A stretch of DNA of 64,000 nucleotides. Origin: Pseudomonas fluorescens (lineage in GTDB: Bacteria > Pseudomonadota > Gammaproteobacteria > Pseudomonadales > Pseudomonadaceae). The stretch covers positions 4,324,326-4,388,325 of the forward strand of contig NZ_OZ024668.1 of NCBI RefSeq assembly GCF_902497775.2, given 5' to 3'. Each line of letters begins with the position of its first letter. Positions within the stretch are counted from its first letter, which is position 1. Positions 10,385 through 19,822 of the stretch are shown here, in pieces. The position numbers and the translations under genes were made by a program. The notes under the pieces were generated by a model. That model had not been told where the DNA came from, searched no databases, and saw only the letters and a program-made list of their open reading frames with translations.

Positions 10385-10960
10385 ATGTTCAGTAAGAAAA
10401 TCCGCAACATTGCGCTGTTCAGTGTGATTGCCGCCCTGCTGGTGGCAGTCGGTTACTGGAACATCAGCCCTGAGAGCTTCCTCGACAACAAGCCGGTTGC
10501 CGGGCCTGACCAGAGCGCCATCGACTATTACGCGGTGAACGCCCACAGCGTGCAGTTCCTGCCCGACGGCAAGATGCAGTACGAGATGACCGCCGATAAG
10601 GTCGAGCACCTCAAGGCCAGCGAAGTCACCCTGCTGACCAAGCCCGATCTGCAGATGTACCGTGGCACCACCTACCCGTGGCACGTGCAGAGCGAGCGCG
10701 GCGAGGTCAACCCCGATGGCAGCGAAGTCGAATTGATCGATTCGGTACGGGTCGCCCGCACCGACGAAAAGAACCGCACCATGATCATTACCACCAGCCG
10801 CATGACGGTATTCCCGCAGAAGCAATATGCGCAAACCGAGCAAGCCGTTAGAATCGACGGCGCCGGTGGCGTAACTACGGGCAATGGAATGAAAGCGTAT
10901 TTGAAAGACGGCAGGATGGACCTGCTGTCCAACGTAAGAGGACAGTATGAGGCTCGTTAA
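10385..10960 (+). CDS. lptC: LPS export protein LptC
   Basis: A 191-residue bitopic protein with one N-terminal membrane segment (IALFSVIAALLVAVGYW, about residues 8-24) and a periplasmic beta-jellyroll (YYAVNAHSVQFLPDGKMQYEMTADKVEHLKASEVTLLTKPDL...). It joins the LptB2FG complex in the inner membrane and hands LPS to LptA. Its 3' end overlaps the lptA start by 14 nt. lptF and lptG are not in this window. Confidence 0.93.
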   Translation: MFSKKIRNIALFSVIAALLVAVGYWNISPESFLDNKPVAGPDQSAIDYYAVNAHSVQFLPDGKMQYEMTADKVEHLKASEVTLLTKPDLQMYRGTTYPWHVQSERGEVNPDGSEVELIDSVRVARTDEKNRTMIITTSRMTVFPQKQYAQTEQAVRIDGAGGVTTGNGMKAYLKDGRMDLLSNVRGQYEAR

Positions 10961-11471
10961 AACCCTCCCCTTTTTGCTCAGCCTGAGCGCAGCACTGGGA
11001 AGCGCGAGCGCCTGGGCCCTGCCGAACGACCGTGACCAGCCGATCCGCATTCAGGCCGACCACGCTCAACTGGATGACAAACAAGGCGTCGCCACCTATA
11101 CCGGTGACGTGATCATCACCCAGGGCTCGATGATGATCAAAGGCAACACCGTGACCATCACCCGTACCGCCGGTGGCGACATCGACGTGGTGACCTCGGT
11201 GGGCAACCTGGCCTACTTCGAACAGCAGCAGAGCGCCGCCAAGCCAGACAAGATGCAAGGCTATGGCAAGACCATCCAGTACAATGCGCCGCAAAACCGC
11301 ATCGTCCTGATCGACCGCGCCAAGGTCATCAACGAAGGCAACACCACCGAAGGCGAGAAAATCGTCTACGACACGGTGAAACAGATCGCTACCGCCGGTC
11401 GCGGTGGCAAAGTCACCGAGTCGCGTCCGCGCATCGACATGGTGATCCAGCCGAAGAAGAAGGCCGAGTAA
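10947..11471 (+). CDS. lptA: LPS transport periplasmic protein LptA
   Basis: A 174-residue secreted protein with signal peptide LPFLLSLSAALGSASAWA (cleavage near residue 26) and an OstA-type jellyroll (IRIQADHAQLDDKQGVATYTGDVIITQGSM...). It oligomerises to bridge the periplasm between LptC and the outer-membrane LptD. It ends in a basic tail (QPKKKAE). The start overlaps lptC and the stop abuts the lptB ATG, consistent with one translationally coupled unit. Confidence 0.95.
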   Translation: MRLVKTLPFLLSLSAALGSASAWALPNDRDQPIRIQADHAQLDDKQGVATYTGDVIITQGSMMIKGNTVTITRTAGGDIDVVTSVGNLAYFEQQQSAAKPDKMQGYGKTIQYNAPQNRIVLIDRAKVINEGNTTEGEKIVYDTVKQIATAGRGGKVTESRPRIDMVIQPKKKAE

Positions 11472-12197
11472 ATGGCAACCCTCAAAGCCCAGCACCTGGC
11501 CAAGAGCTACAAGAGCCGGCAAGTGGTCCGCGACGTCAGCCTGTCGATCGACAGTGGCCAGATCGTCGGCCTGCTCGGCCCTAACGGCGCCGGCAAGACC
11601 ACCTGCTTCTACATGATCGTCGGCCTGGTCCAGGCCGATCAGGGGCGCGTGCTGATCGACGACCTCGATGTCAGCCACCAGCCCATGCACGGTCGCGCCC
11701 GCGCCGGTATCGGCTACCTGCCGCAGGAAGCCTCGATCTTCCGCAAGCTGTCGGTGGCCGACAACATCATGGCGATCCTGGAAACCCGCAAGGACCTGGA
11801 CCGCGATGGCCGTCGCAAGGAGCTGGAAAGCCTGCTGCAGGAATTCCACATCAGCCACATCCGCGACAACCTCGGCATGAGCCTCTCCGGTGGTGAACGC
11901 CGCCGCGTCGAGATTGCCCGTGCCTTGGCCACCGCGCCCAAGTTCATCTTGCTCGACGAACCCTTTGCCGGTGTCGACCCGATCTCGGTCGGCGACATCA
12001 AGCAGATCATCCACCACCTGAAGGCCAAGGGCATTGGCGTTCTGATCACCGACCACAACGTCCGTGAGACCCTGGATATCTGCGAAACCGCTTACATCGT
12101 CAACGATGGCCAACTGATCGCCGAAGGCGATGCAGAGACCATCCTGGCCAACGACCTGGTCAAAGAGGTTTACCTCGGCCATGAGTTCCGCCTGTAG
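11472..12197 (+). CDS. lptB: LPS export ABC transporter ATP-binding protein
   Basis: A 241-residue ABC ATPase that drives LPS extraction from the inner membrane. Walker A is GPNGAGKTT (residues 36-44), the signature is [15 protein letters not shown], Walker B is [13 protein letters not shown], and the switch histidine lies in [10 protein letters not shown]. The [16 protein letters not shown] Q-loop (here [15 protein letters not shown]) is characteristic of LptB rather than amino-acid transporters. It begins directly after lptA and is followed by rpoN after a 179-nt gap, an order conserved across many proteobacteria. Confidence 0.96.
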   Translation: MATLKAQHLAKSYKSRQVVRDVSLSIDSGQIVGLLGPNGAGKTTCFYMIVGLVQADQGRVLIDDLDVSHQPMHGRARAGIGYLPQEASIFRKLSVADNIMAILETRKDLDRDGRRKELESLLQEFHISHIRDNLGMSLSGGERRRVEIARALATAPKFILLDEPFAGVDPISVGDIKQIIHHLKAKGIGVLITDHNVRETLDICETAYIVNDGQLIAEGDAETILANDLVKEVYLGHEFRL

Positions 12198-12292
12198 GCT
12201 CAAGGTGTAAGGCGCTGCCAGAGCGCTCGTAATCAGGCCAGATGATGGCTTAATTGTTACGGCGCTCTAGGCAAACGCTGCAATTTCAGGCA

Positions 12293-12298
12293 TATAAT
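12293..12298 (+). promoter_or_regulatory. Possible -10 element for rpoN
   Basis: TATAAT lies 79 nt upstream of the rpoN ATG in the 179-nt lptB-rpoN gap. A good -35 is not visible at the expected spacing. It suggests rpoN has its own promoter in addition to any read-through from lptB. Confidence 0.35.
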
Positions 12299-12376
12299 TT
12301 GCTTAAAGTTGGCGCCTCGGTGCCCTTGTAGTGGATGGCGCATGTGCGCCGGCAAATAAGGTGTTAAGCCCCTGCC

Positions 12377-13870
12377 ATGAAACCATCGCTCGTCCTAAGA
12401 ATGGGCCAGCAACTGACGATGACCCCGCAGTTGCAACAGGCCATACGTCTGCTCCAGCTTTCTACCCTGGACCTCCAGCAGGAAATCCAGGAAGCGCTGG
12501 AATCAAACCCGATGCTCGAGCGCCAGGAAGATGGCGACGACTTCGACAACAGCGACCCGATGGCCGACAACGCCGAGAGCAAACCCGTCGCCGAAGTTCA
12601 AGAAACCAGCTTCCAGGAGACCGCCCCAACGGTGGATAACCTAGAAGAGGGTGAGTGGAACGAACGCATTCCCAACGAACTGCCGGTCGACACCGCCTGG
12701 GAAGACATCTACCAGACCAGCGCCAGCAGCCTGCCCAGCAACGACGATGACGAGTGGGACTTCACCACCCGCACTTCCGCTGGCGAAAGCCTGCAAAGCC
12801 ACCTGCTCTGGCAGCTCAACCTGGCACCGATGTCCGACACCGACCGGCTGATCGCCGTGACCCTGATCGACTGCATCAACAACCAGGGCTACCTTGACGA
12901 AACCCTGGAAGAAATCTGCGACTCCTTCGACCCCGAGCTCGACATCGAGCTGGACGAAGTCGAGGCCGTGCTGCACCGCATCCAGCAGTTCGAGCCAGCC
13001 GGCATTGGCGCGCGCAACCTGAGTGAGTGCCTGCTGCTGCAACTGCGCCAGTTGCCGCCACGCACGCCGTGGATGGCCGAAGCCCAGCGCCTGGTCAGCG
13101 ACTACATCGACCTGCTCGGTGGCCGCGACTACAGCCAGCTGATGCGTCGCATGAAGCTCAAGGAAGACGAGCTGCGCCAGGTCATCGAACTGGTGCAGAG
13201 CCTCAACCCGCGCCCGGGTTCACAAATCGAGTCCAGCGAAGCCGAATACGTGGTTCCCGACGTGATCGTGCGCAAGGACAACGAACGCTGGCTGGTCGAG
13301 CTCAACCAGGAGGCGGTACCGCGCCTGCGGGTCAACCCGCAATATGCAGGCTTCGTTCGTCGCGCCGACACCAGTGCCGACAACACCTTCATGCGTAACC
13401 AATTGCAGGAGGCTCGCTGGTTCATCAAGAGCCTGCAAAGCCGCAACGAGACCCTGATGAAGGTTGCCACCCAGATCGTCGAGCACCAGCGTGGTTTCCT
13501 CGACCATGGTGACGAGGCGATGAAGCCGCTGGTGCTGCACGATATCGCCGAAGCGGTGGGCATGCACGAGTCGACGATTTCCCGGGTGACCACGCAAAAA
13601 TACATGCACACACCCCGCGGAATTTACGAGCTGAAGTACTTTTTCTCCAGCCACGTCAGCACCTCCGAAGGCGGCGAATGCTCGTCCACAGCGATCCGCG
13701 CGATCATCAAGAAACTGGTTGCAGCGGAAAATCAGAAAAAGCCATTGAGTGACAGCAAGATCGCTGGTTTACTGGAGGCACAAGGCATCCAGGTAGCACG
13801 TCGCACCGTCGCCAAGTACCGCGAGTCCCTCGGCATTGCACCGTCGAGCGAGCGCAAGCGATTGATGTAA
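12377..13870 (+). CDS. rpoN: RNA polymerase sigma-54 factor
   Basis: A 497-residue sigma factor for nitrogen, motility and carbon-use promoters that need enhancer-binding ATPases. The Gln/Leu-rich activator-interaction region I is at residues 1-50 ([27 protein letters not shown]). An acidic region II follows (about 52-125), then the core-binding domain, the HTH (about 385-405) and the RpoN box [10 protein letters not shown] (474-483). All diagnostic parts are intact. It is followed by hpf, ptsN, rapZ and ptsO, the standard rpoN cluster that links nitrogen, PTS-Ntr and ribosome hibernation. Confidence 0.98.
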   Translation: MKPSLVLRMGQQLTMTPQLQQAIRLLQLSTLDLQQEIQEALESNPMLERQEDGDDFDNSDPMADNAESKPVAEVQETSFQETAPTVDNLEEGEWNERIPNELPVDTAWEDIYQTSASSLPSNDDDEWDFTTRTSAGESLQSHLLWQLNLAPMSDTDRLIAVTLIDCINNQGYLDETLEEICDSFDPELDIELDEVEAVLHRIQQFEPAGIGARNLSECLLLQLRQLPPRTPWMAEAQRLVSDYIDLLGGRDYSQLMRRMKLKEDELRQVIELVQSLNPRPGSQIESSEAEYVVPDVIVRKDNERWLVELNQEAVPRLRVNPQYAGFVRRADTSADNTFMRNQLQEARWFIKSLQSRNETLMKVATQIVEHQRGFLDHGDEAMKPLVLHDIAEAVGMHESTISRVTTQKYMHTPRGIYELKYFFSSHVSTSEGGECSSTAIRAIIKKLVAAENQKKPLSDSKIAGLLEAQGIQVARRTVAKYRESLGIAPSSERKRLM

Positions 13871-13951
13871 CGGCTCCTGAGGTGTGCCACCGCAGTTCAG
13901 TGGCAGGCGCAACACCTGCCTCTTATGCACCGGCAACAAAGGAGAAGCTGT

Positions 13952-14260
13952 ATGCAAGTCAATATCAGTGGACAGCATGTAGAAGTTACTCAGCCCCTGC
14001 GTGAGTACGTCGAGCAGAAATTGAAACGGCTGGAGGGGCACTTCGACAAGATTACCAATGTGACGGTAATCATGAAGGTCGAGAAGCTGCAACAGAAGAT
14101 TGAAGCGACGCTGTTCATTCCCGGCGGCGAAGTGGTTGCAAATGCCGAACACCAAGACATGTATGCAGCGATCGATGCCTTGACTGACAAGCTCGACCGC
14201 CAACTGAAAAAACACAAGGAAAAACAGCAAAGCCTGCTGCAAGGTGCAGCGGCCCGCTGA
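13952..14260 (+). CDS. hpf: Ribosome hibernation promoting factor, short form
   Basis: A 102-residue HPF/YfiA-family protein beginning MQVNISGQHVEVTQPLREYVEQKLKR. It has the beta-alpha-beta-beta-beta-alpha fold and a basic C-terminal helix (KLDRQLKKHKEKQQ). It binds the 30S decoding centre in stationary phase and promotes formation of inactive 100S ribosomes. The ATG at 13952 has a good Shine-Dalgarno (AAGGAG, 7 nt away); the frame upstream is open but unrelated. Short length means it lacks the dimerisation domain of long HPF. Confidence 0.94.
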   Translation: MQVNISGQHVEVTQPLREYVEQKLKRLEGHFDKITNVTVIMKVEKLQQKIEATLFIPGGEVVANAEHQDMYAAIDALTDKLDRQLKKHKEKQQSLLQGAAAR

Positions 14261-14272
14261 TCCCCCTCATCC

Positions 14273-14737
14273 ATGATCCGACTTGAAACCATCCTGACCC
14301 CCGGCCGTTCCCTCGTGAACGTGCCGGGCGGCAGTAAAAAGCGTGCGCTCGAACAGATCGCCAATCTGATCGGCAAAGAAGTGCCCGAGCTGGATACCCA
14401 GGTCGTGTACGAAGCCTTGATTGCCCGAGAAAAACTGGGCTCCACCGGCTTCGGCAACGGCATCGCCATTCCGCATTGCCGCCTCAAGGGCTGCGAATCG
14501 CCGGTCAGCGCACTGTTGCACCTCGACGCCCCTATCGATTTCGACGCCATCGATGGCGCCCCGGTCGACCTGCTGTTCGTACTGCTGGTCCCGGAAGCGG
14601 CTACCGATGCGCACCTGGAGCTGCTGCGCCAGATCGCCAGCATGCTCGACCGCCAGGACGTACGCGAAAAACTGCGTGCGGCCACCAGTAACGAATCCCT
14701 GTACCAGGTCGTTCTGGACGTACAAAACGGGCACTGA
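14273..14737 (+). CDS. ptsN: Nitrogen-regulatory PTS enzyme IIA
   Basis: A 154-residue EIIA-Ntr protein with the phospho-acceptor in GIAIPHCRL (His68). It receives phosphate from NPr (ptsO, 0.9 kb downstream) and in pseudomonads regulates carbon storage, potassium transport and other targets through protein contacts rather than sugar transport. The N-terminus ([17 protein letters not shown]) and length match the family. It lies 12 nt after hpf and 2 nt before rapZ, so it is part of the rpoN cluster. Confidence 0.96.
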   Translation: MIRLETILTPGRSLVNVPGGSKKRALEQIANLIGKEVPELDTQVVYEALIAREKLGSTGFGNGIAIPHCRLKGCESPVSALLHLDAPIDFDAIDGAPVDLLFVLLVPEAATDAHLELLRQIASMLDRQDVREKLRAATSNESLYQVVLDVQNGH

Positions 14738-14739
14738 AC

Positions 14740-15594
14740 ATGCGCTTGATCATCGTTAGCGGCCGGTCCGGCTCCGGCAAGAGCACCGCCCTCGATGTAC
14801 TTGAGGACAATGGCTACTACTGCATCGACAACCTGCCGGCCGGGTTGCTGCCGCAGCTGGCTGAAAGCGCGCTGATCAACACTGAATTGATGCAGCCCAA
14901 GGTGGCCGTGTCGATTGACGCGCGCAACCTGCCTAGCCACCTTTCGCGCTTCCCCGAGCTGCTCGAAGATGCCCGCAGCCGGCATATCCAATGCGATGTG
15001 CTGTACCTGGATGCCGACGAAGAGACCCTGCTCAAGCGCTTCTCGGAAACGCGCCGGCGCCACCCGCTGACCAACAACGAACGCTCGCTGGCCGAAGCGA
15101 TCGAGGTCGAGAGCGAACTGCTCGGGCCGATTGCCGATCTCGCCGACCTGAAAATCGATACCACCAATCTGAACCTGTATCAGCTGCGTGATTCGATCAA
15201 GTTGCGCCTGCTCAACCAGCCGGAGCCCGGCACGGCCTTCCTGGTCGAGTCCTTCGGTTTCAAACGCGGTATGCCGGTGGACGCCGACCTGGTGTTTGAC
15301 GTGCGCTGCCTGCCCAACCCGTACTGGAAGCCGGAACTGCGCGACCATTCGGGCCTCGAGCAACCGGTCATCGACTACCTGGCAGCCCAACCGGATGTCG
15401 AGGACATGTTCCAGGACATCTCCAGCTACCTGCTGAAATGGTTGCCACGCTTTGCCGCCAGCAACCGCGCTTACGTCACCATTGCCATAGGCTGCACGGG
15501 CGGCCACCACCGCTCGGTGTACCTGACCGAGCGCCTGGGCCAGTTACTGCACCAATCGTTAAAGAACGTCCAGGTTCGCCACCGCGACCTCTAG
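14740..15594 (+). CDS. rapZ: RNase adapter protein RapZ
   Basis: A 284-residue P-loop protein: Walker [11 protein letters not shown] (about residues 7-16) at the extreme N-terminus and the conserved C-terminal domain ([29 protein letters not shown], about 246-274). In enterobacteria RapZ guides RNase E to the sRNA GlmZ and so tunes GlmS and amino-sugar supply. Pseudomonads lack obvious GlmZ, so the RNA target here is unknown. It lies between ptsN and ptsO, as in most gammaproteobacteria. Confidence 0.95.
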   Translation: MRLIIVSGRSGSGKSTALDVLEDNGYYCIDNLPAGLLPQLAESALINTELMQPKVAVSIDARNLPSHLSRFPELLEDARSRHIQCDVLYLDADEETLLKRFSETRRRHPLTNNERSLAEAIEVESELLGPIADLADLKIDTTNLNLYQLRDSIKLRLLNQPEPGTAFLVESFGFKRGMPVDADLVFDVRCLPNPYWKPELRDHSGLEQPVIDYLAAQPDVEDMFQDISSYLLKWLPRFAASNRAYVTIAIGCTGGHHRSVYLTERLGQLLHQSLKNVQVRHRDL

Positions 15595-15614
15595 CCCACA
15601 GGATCACCGCCTCG

Positions 15615-15887
15615 ATGCCCGCTCGTGAAATCACCATCATCAACAAGCTGGGGCTGCACGCCCGGGCAGCTGCGAAGTTCGTTGGCGTTGCTGGCAGGTT
15701 CCCCTGCCAGGTTCGGGTTGGCCGCAACCCGCAATCATTGGTCGATGGCAAGAGCATCATGGCGGTCATGATGCTGGCGGCCGGCAAGGGCACCGACATT
15801 CATCTGCACACTGAGGGCGAACAGGACGATGATGCCCTCGAAGCTCTGGTCGCGCTGATCAACAACTATTTCGACGAGGGCGAGTAA
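15615..15887 (+). CDS. ptsO: Nitrogen PTS phosphocarrier NPr
   Basis: A 90-residue HPr-family protein beginning MPAREITIINKLGLHARAA, with the phospho-histidine at His15 in GLHARAAAKFV. The ATG at 15615 gives normal HPr length and lies 20 nt past rapZ. NPr carries phosphate from EI-Ntr (PtsP) to PtsN. It closes the rpoN cluster and converges on the ZIP transporter gene with only 14 nt between stops, where I see no hairpin. Confidence 0.94.
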   Translation: MPAREITIINKLGLHARAAAKFVGVAGRFPCQVRVGRNPQSLVDGKSIMAVMMLAAGKGTDIHLHTEGEQDDDALEALVALINNYFDEGE

Positions 15888-15901
15888 CCGCCCCCGTTTT
15901 C

Positions 15902-16810
15902 TCACGACAACGCCGTATCCATCACCATCATCAGGCAGAAACCGATGCACAGGCCCAAGCTGGCCAGCCGGTGATGGCCATTGCTGCGTGATTCCGGAAT
16001 GATTTCCTGGGTCACCACCAGCAACATTGCCCCGGCAGCACATGCCAGCCCCAATGGCAGCAACACCTGCGCCACGGTCACCAGCCAGGCGCACAGCACC
16101 GCTGCCAGCGGCTCGACCAGACCAGACGCCGCACCAATCAGAAACGCCTTGAAACGGGCCATCCCCGCCCCCGCCAATACCAGCGCAATGACCAAGCCTT
16201 CGGGCACATCCTGCAAAGCGATGCCCATGGCCAGACTGTCGGCATCAGGCATTCCACCGCCGGCGGACACCCCAATGGCCATGCCTTCGGGAATGTTATG
16301 GGCAATGATGGCAATGACGAAAACCCAGATTCGCGCGGCAATCACCGGTTGCTGTGGCGTGCCGACCAGGGCTTCGGGCGACGCACCAGAAACCTTGAGA
16401 TCGACCAGGTACAGGCAGAAGGCGCCGAACAGCAAACCGAAGCTGACCAGCCCACCGGCGCCCCATTTACCCAAACCAATGGCCTGGGCCGCATCCAACC
16501 CGGGAATGATCAGCGAGAAGGCCGTCGCCGCCAGCATCACCCCTGCACCGAAGCCCAGCAGAGTATCGGCCAGCGCCACCGGCATGTTGCGGATCACCAA
16601 CACCGGCACAGCGCCCAAGGCAGTGCCCAGGGCGCACAGCGCGCCGCCCTCGAGTGCCCGCAGCATGCGCGGCTCAAGATCAAGCCAGGCGATCCCCTGA
16701 GCCACCAGCAGCGCAAAGCCGACCAGTAACAACAGGGTACCTAGCGCCAGGCGAAATAGCCGCACGCCGGCAATGGACATCACATCCGAACGCATTGCGC
16801 AGCGACTCAC
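15902..16810 (-). CDS. ZIP-family divalent metal transporter
   Basis: An inner-membrane protein of up to 302 residues with about eight hydrophobic segments. The two metal-binding helix motifs are [10 protein letters not shown] (about residues 171-180) and [10 protein letters not shown] (about 199-208), as in ZupT-type ZIP importers of Zn, Mn or Fe. A GTG at 16810 overlaps the sodA stop (GTGA); an ATG at 16795 is an alternative start. It is the last gene of the Fur-controlled fagA-fumC-orfX-sodA unit, the same position as P. aeruginosa PA4467. That context suggests it supplies manganese for SodA during iron starvation; this is an inference. Confidence 0.88.
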   Translation of the reverse strand: MSRCAMRSDVMSIAGVRLFRLALGTLLLLVGFALLVAQGIAWLDLEPRMLRALEGGALCALGTALGAVPVLVIRNMPVALADTLLGFGAGVMLAATAFSLIIPGLDAAQAIGLGKWGAGGLVSFGLLFGAFCLYLVDLKVSGASPEALVGTPQQPVIAARIWVFVIAIIAHNIPEGMAIGVSAGGGMPDADSLAMGIALQDVPEGLVIALVLAGAGMARFKAFLIGAASGLVEPLAAVLCAWLVTVAQVLLPLGLACAAGAMLLVVTQEIIPESRSNGHHRLASLGLCIGFCLMMVMDTALS

Positions 16811-17418
16811 ACAAGCGCGGCTGCGTAACGACGCTCTACCTCGGACCAGTCGATCACGTTGTAGAACGCGTTGATGTATTCCGGACGACGGTTCTGGTAC
16901 AGCAGGTAGTACGCGTGCTCCCAGACGTCCAGACCAAGGATCGGTGTGTTGCCGTTCATCAGCGGGCTGTCCTGGTTACCGCTGCTTTCGACCACCAGGG
17001 TCTTGGCCGGGGTCACGCTCAACCAGGCCCAGCCGCTGCCAAAGCGGGTCAACGCAGCCTTGGTGAAGGCATCCTTGAAAGCATCGAAGCCGCCCAATTG
17101 CTCATCAATGGCCTTAGCCACGGCACCTTGCGGCAAGCCGCCGCCCTTGGGCGACATTACCGTCCAGAACAGCGAGTGGTTGGCGTGGCCGCCGCCGTGG
17201 TTGATCACGGCGTTCTGCAGTTTTTCCGGCAACTGCTTGACGCTGGCGACCAGTTTTTCCACCGGCCACTCGGCATACTCACTGCCCTCTACCGCTGCAT
17301 TGAGGTTGTTGATGTAGGTCTGGTGGTGCTTGCTGTGGTGAATCTGCATGGTCTGGGTATCGATGTGCGGTTCCAGCGCATCGTAGGCGTAGGGCAATGC
17401 AGGCAAGGTGTAAGGCAT
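16807..17418 (-). CDS. sodA: Manganese superoxide dismutase
   Basis: A 203-residue cytoplasmic SOD that dismutates superoxide. The metal ligands are His27, His81 and the Asp/His pair of DVWEHAYY. Mn-type identity is supported by [13 protein letters not shown] and by the glutamine in SGNQDSPL, the residue that hydrogen-bonds the metal-bound solvent in MnSOD. The start [20 protein letters not shown] is the family N-terminus; upstream in-frame sequence overlaps orfX and is not conserved. Use of a Mn enzyme inside an iron-starvation operon lets the cell keep SOD activity when Fe-SOD cannot be metallated. Confidence 0.96.
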   Translation of the reverse strand: MPYTLPALPYAYDALEPHIDTQTMQIHHSKHHQTYINNLNAAVEGSEYAEWPVEKLVASVKQLPEKLQNAVINHGGGHANHSLFWTVMSPKGGGLPQGAVAKAIDEQLGGFDAFKDAFTKAALTRFGSGWAWLSVTPAKTLVVESSGNQDSPLMNGNTPILGLDVWEHAYYLLYQNRRPEYINAFYNVIDWSEVERRYAAALV

Positions 17419-17419
17419 T

Positions 17420-17881
17420 TCACTGGATTCCATATTGAAGGGCTGAAGGCACGGCGTTTTCCTGGCCGGCATGCAAGGCCGGCTGCGGCTCGTGCCGGTA
17501 GAGCAGACGTTCAGTACGCGGGTACTGGCCGTACTCGCTGATAAAGCTCAGCAACTCGGTGTAGGTCTTGCTGCTGTGACGCAGCGCTGCTTCACGCAGC
17601 AGCGGCGCCATGCGTGGATCCTGGGCGGTCTGCAACAGCCGCTGGTGAATGGCGCAGAGGTACTCGGCGCTTTCCTGCGGCTGATTCAGGCGCAGGTGCA
17701 GGTCGGCCAGGTTGTGGTGTGCGATGACACAAACGGCCACCGCTTCGTCGGCGTCATGCCAGCGCTCAAACAACACCTGGGCAAGCGCCAGCGCTTGCAG
17801 ATACAACTCGCGGGCATCGACCAGCTCGCCCTGTTCGAACAGACGGTTGGCAATTTCGGTGGTGCGTTTCCAGTGCTGCAT
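17420..17881 (-). CDS. OrfX of the fagA-fumC-orfX-sodA operon
   Basis: A 153-residue helical protein starting [20 protein letters not shown] at 17881, where GGAGG lies 6 nt upstream. Residues 8-75 look like two TPR-type helical hairpins ([25 protein letters not shown] and [22 protein letters not shown]). It matches in position the uncharacterised OrfX between fumC and sodA in P. aeruginosa. TPR-like folds mediate protein contacts, so a helper role for FumC or SodA is possible, but no function can be read directly. Its stop lies one base before the sodA ATG. Confidence 0.8.
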   Translation of the reverse strand: MQHWKRTTEIANRLFEQGELVDARELYLQALALAQVLFERWHDADEAVAVCVIAHHNLADLHLRLNQPQESAEYLCAIHQRLLQTAQDPRMAPLLREAALRHSSKTYTELLSFISEYGQYPRTERLLYRHEPQPALHAGQENAVPSALQYGIQ

Positions 17882-17909
17882 GACAAACCTCCAGAGCGGT
17901 AGGACCGGC

Positions 17910-19286
17910 TCAGATCCCGCCAGCGGTGAGCTTTTCCGGATCGAGCAGCGCTTCAAGCTGGCTGCGCGGCAGATCGGTATGTTCCAGGGCCACGTCGATA
18001 ATCGGGCGGCCCTGCTTGTAGGCGGTCTTGGCGATTTCGGCAGCCTTCTGGTAGCCGATGATCGGGTTCAGTGCGGTGACCAGGATCGGGTTACGCGCCA
18101 GGGCTTCCTTGAGCTTGGGCTCATTGACCTTGAAGCTGGCAATCGCCTTGTCGGCCAAGAGGCGACTGGCATTGGCCATCAGTTCAATGCTGCTGAGCAG
18201 ATTCTGGGCAATGATCGGCAGCATCACGTTGAGTTCGAAGTTGCCCGACTGCCCTGCCACGGCGATGGTCGCGTCGTTGCCGATCACCTGCGCGGCCACC
18301 ATGGCGGTCGCCTCGGGGATCACCGGGTTGACCTTGCCGGGCATGATCGAGGAGCCCGGCTGCAATCCTTCGAGTTCGATTTCGCCAAGGCCGGCCAGCG
18401 GCCCGGAGTTCATCCAGCGCAGGTCGTTGGCGATCTTCATCAGCGCCACGGCGGTGGTCTTGAGCTGGCCGGACACCGCTACTGCGGTGTCCTGCGAGCC
18501 GATCAGGGCGAACAGGTTCTGCCCCGGGACAAACTCGACGCGGGTCAGTGCGGTCAGTTGCTGGTTGAAGCGTGCAGCGAACTCAGGGTGGGCATTGATG
18601 CCGGTACCCACGGCGGTGCCGCCCTGGGCCAGCGCCTGCAGGCTTGGCAGGGTCGCCTGCAGGTGGGCGATGGCTGCCGTGATCTGCGCCGCCCAACCAC
18701 CCAAGACCTGGCTCATGCGCACCGGCATGGCGTCCATCAAGTGGGTGCGGCCGGTCTTGATGAACGGGTGCACCTGTTCAGCCTTGGCGTCGATGACCTT
18801 GACCAGGTGGTTCAGCGCCGGCAGCAACTGCTCGTGCAAGGCCAGCGCGGCACTGACATGAATGGTGGTAGGGATGATGTCGTTGCTGCTTTGCCCGCAG
18901 TTGACGTGATCGTTGGGATTAACCGCGTCGCCCAGCACGCGGCTGGCCAGGGTCGCGATCACTTCGTTGGCGTTCATGTTGGAACTGGTACCGGAGCCAG
19001 TCTGGAAGATATCCACCGGGAAATGCTGCATGAAATCGCCAGCCAGCAGTTGCTCCACGGCCTTGACGATCGCCTCGCCCCGGGCTGGGTCCAGCTGTTT
19101 GAGCTCGATATTGGCCTTGGCCGCAGCAGCCTTGGCCAGCAGCAACGCGCGAATGAACTGGGTCGGCATGCGTTGCTGGCTGATCGGGAAGTTATTCACC
19201 GCGCGCTGGGTCTGGGCGCCATACAGGGCCTCGGCCGGCACCAGCAGTTCACCCATGCTGTCGCGCTCGATACGGGTATTACTCAT
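17910..19286 (-). CDS. fumC: Class II (iron-independent) fumarase
   Basis: A 458-residue fumarate hydratase without an Fe-S cluster, converting fumarate to malate. The aspartase/fumarase signature GSSIMPGKVNP (about residues 314-324) is intact, as are TSSNMNANEV and the catalytic-region HPFIKTGRTHLMDA. The ATG at 19286 is preferred because AAGGA lies 7 nt upstream; another ATG and a TTG sit just before it. It overlaps the fagA stop by 8 nt. As an oxygen-stable fumarase behind a Fur box it replaces the Fe-S enzyme when iron is short. Confidence 0.96.
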   Translation of the reverse strand: MSNTRIERDSMGELLVPAEALYGAQTQRAVNNFPISQQRMPTQFIRALLLAKAAAAKANIELKQLDPARGEAIVKAVEQLLAGDFMQHFPVDIFQTGSGTSSNMNANEVIATLASRVLGDAVNPNDHVNCGQSSNDIIPTTIHVSAALALHEQLLPALNHLVKVIDAKAEQVHPFIKTGRTHLMDAMPVRMSQVLGGWAAQITAAIAHLQATLPSLQALAQGGTAVGTGINAHPEFAARFNQQLTALTRVEFVPGQNLFALIGSQDTAVAVSGQLKTTAVALMKIANDLRWMNSGPLAGLGEIELEGLQPGSSIMPGKVNPVIPEATAMVAAQVIGNDATIAVAGQSGNFELNVMLPIIAQNLLSSIELMANASRLLADKAIASFKVNEPKLKEALARNPILVTALNPIIGYQKAAEIAKTAYKQGRPIIDVALEHTDLPRSQLEALLDPEKLTAGGI

Positions 19287-19680
19287 CATCAAGTCCTTGC
19301 ATCAGTTCATCGTAGGAAATCGAAGGCAGCAGCATGCAGTTCGCCAGTTGCAGGGCGAGGGGCTGCCAGCGCTGGTTGTGTTCACGCCGATCAAGGTTGC
19401 GCAGTTCCAACAATGGTCGCCAGGCCTGGTCCAGGCACAGGCAGCGCCAATGCCAGGGCAGCGCGCGATCGCAGGCGGTATCCAGCAGCAGACGGAAAGA
19501 GGTCAGGGCGACGGTCCAGGCGCTGGTATCGGTGCAACACACCAGATACCGGCCTTCGGTGAGGTAGTGCTCGATCAGGCGCGGCTCGTCCGGGTCGAGC
19601 GCACAGCGGATGCGCCGGCTCAGCCAGCGCCAGTTTTCCAGGTAGGGCAATTCGTGGAGGACTGGTTTCATGAACATCAT
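19279..19680 (-). CDS. fagA: FagA-like Fur-associated protein
   Basis: A 133-residue protein of unknown biochemical role (MKPVLHELPYLENWRWLSRRIRCALDP...), rich in Trp, Arg and Leu and without a signal peptide or membrane span. Identity rests on position: first gene behind a Fur box and overlapping fumC, as with fagA (Fur-associated gene) of P. aeruginosa. Three in-frame ATGs (19680, 19677, 19671) are possible. The last gives a more reasonable leader length, because the predicted transcript starts only about 14 nt before the first. Paired cysteines (LVCCTD; WRCLCLD) could bind metal, but this is speculation. Confidence 0.75.
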   Translation of the reverse strand: MMFMKPVLHELPYLENWRWLSRRIRCALDPDEPRLIEHYLTEGRYLVCCTDTSAWTVALTSFRLLLDTACDRALPWHWRCLCLDQAWRPLLELRNLDRREHNQRWQPLALQLANCMLLPSISYDELMQGLDDE

Positions 19681-19686
19681 CGCCTA

Positions 19687-19722
19687 GATAATGATATTCA
19701 TTATTAAGTGATAATTAGAATC
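19687..19722 (-). promoter_or_regulatory. Fur box over the fagA-fumC-orfX-sodA promoter
   Basis: Positions 19687-19705 form a near-perfect 19-bp Fur palindrome: 16 of 19 bases match GATAATGATAATCATTATC. A second GATAAT-containing half-site extends to 19722. It overlaps a candidate promoter on the minus strand (TTGAAC at 19729-19724, 17-nt spacer, TAATAA at 19706-19701). Iron-loaded Fur should therefore block polymerase, giving expression in low iron. This agrees with known iron control of the operon in P. aeruginosa. Confidence 0.9.
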
Positions 19723-19750
19723 AGTTCAAGGAATGAAACAAGAAAAACAC

Positions 19751-19775
19751 AAAGCCCGGCACATGGCCGGGCTTT
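19751..19775 (-). terminator. Intrinsic terminator after pmbA
   Basis: A perfect 10-bp stem (AAAGCCCGGC at 19751-19760 with its complement at 19766-19775) has a 5-nt loop. On the minus strand it is followed by TGTGTTTTTCTTG. It lies 48 nt past the pmbA stop and just upstream of the fagA promoter, separating the two units. Confidence 0.85.
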
Positions 19776-19822
19776 AGAGGGGGTGTAGAAGCGGGTTTGC
19801 CAGCGATGAGGCCGATACGGGC

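Noticed and set aside
10875..15510. Long minus-strand frames opposite lptA-lptB and hpf-rapZ (442 and 506 codons)
   Set aside because: Antisense to well-conserved genes with full motifs; composition is the usual GC-skewed shadow.
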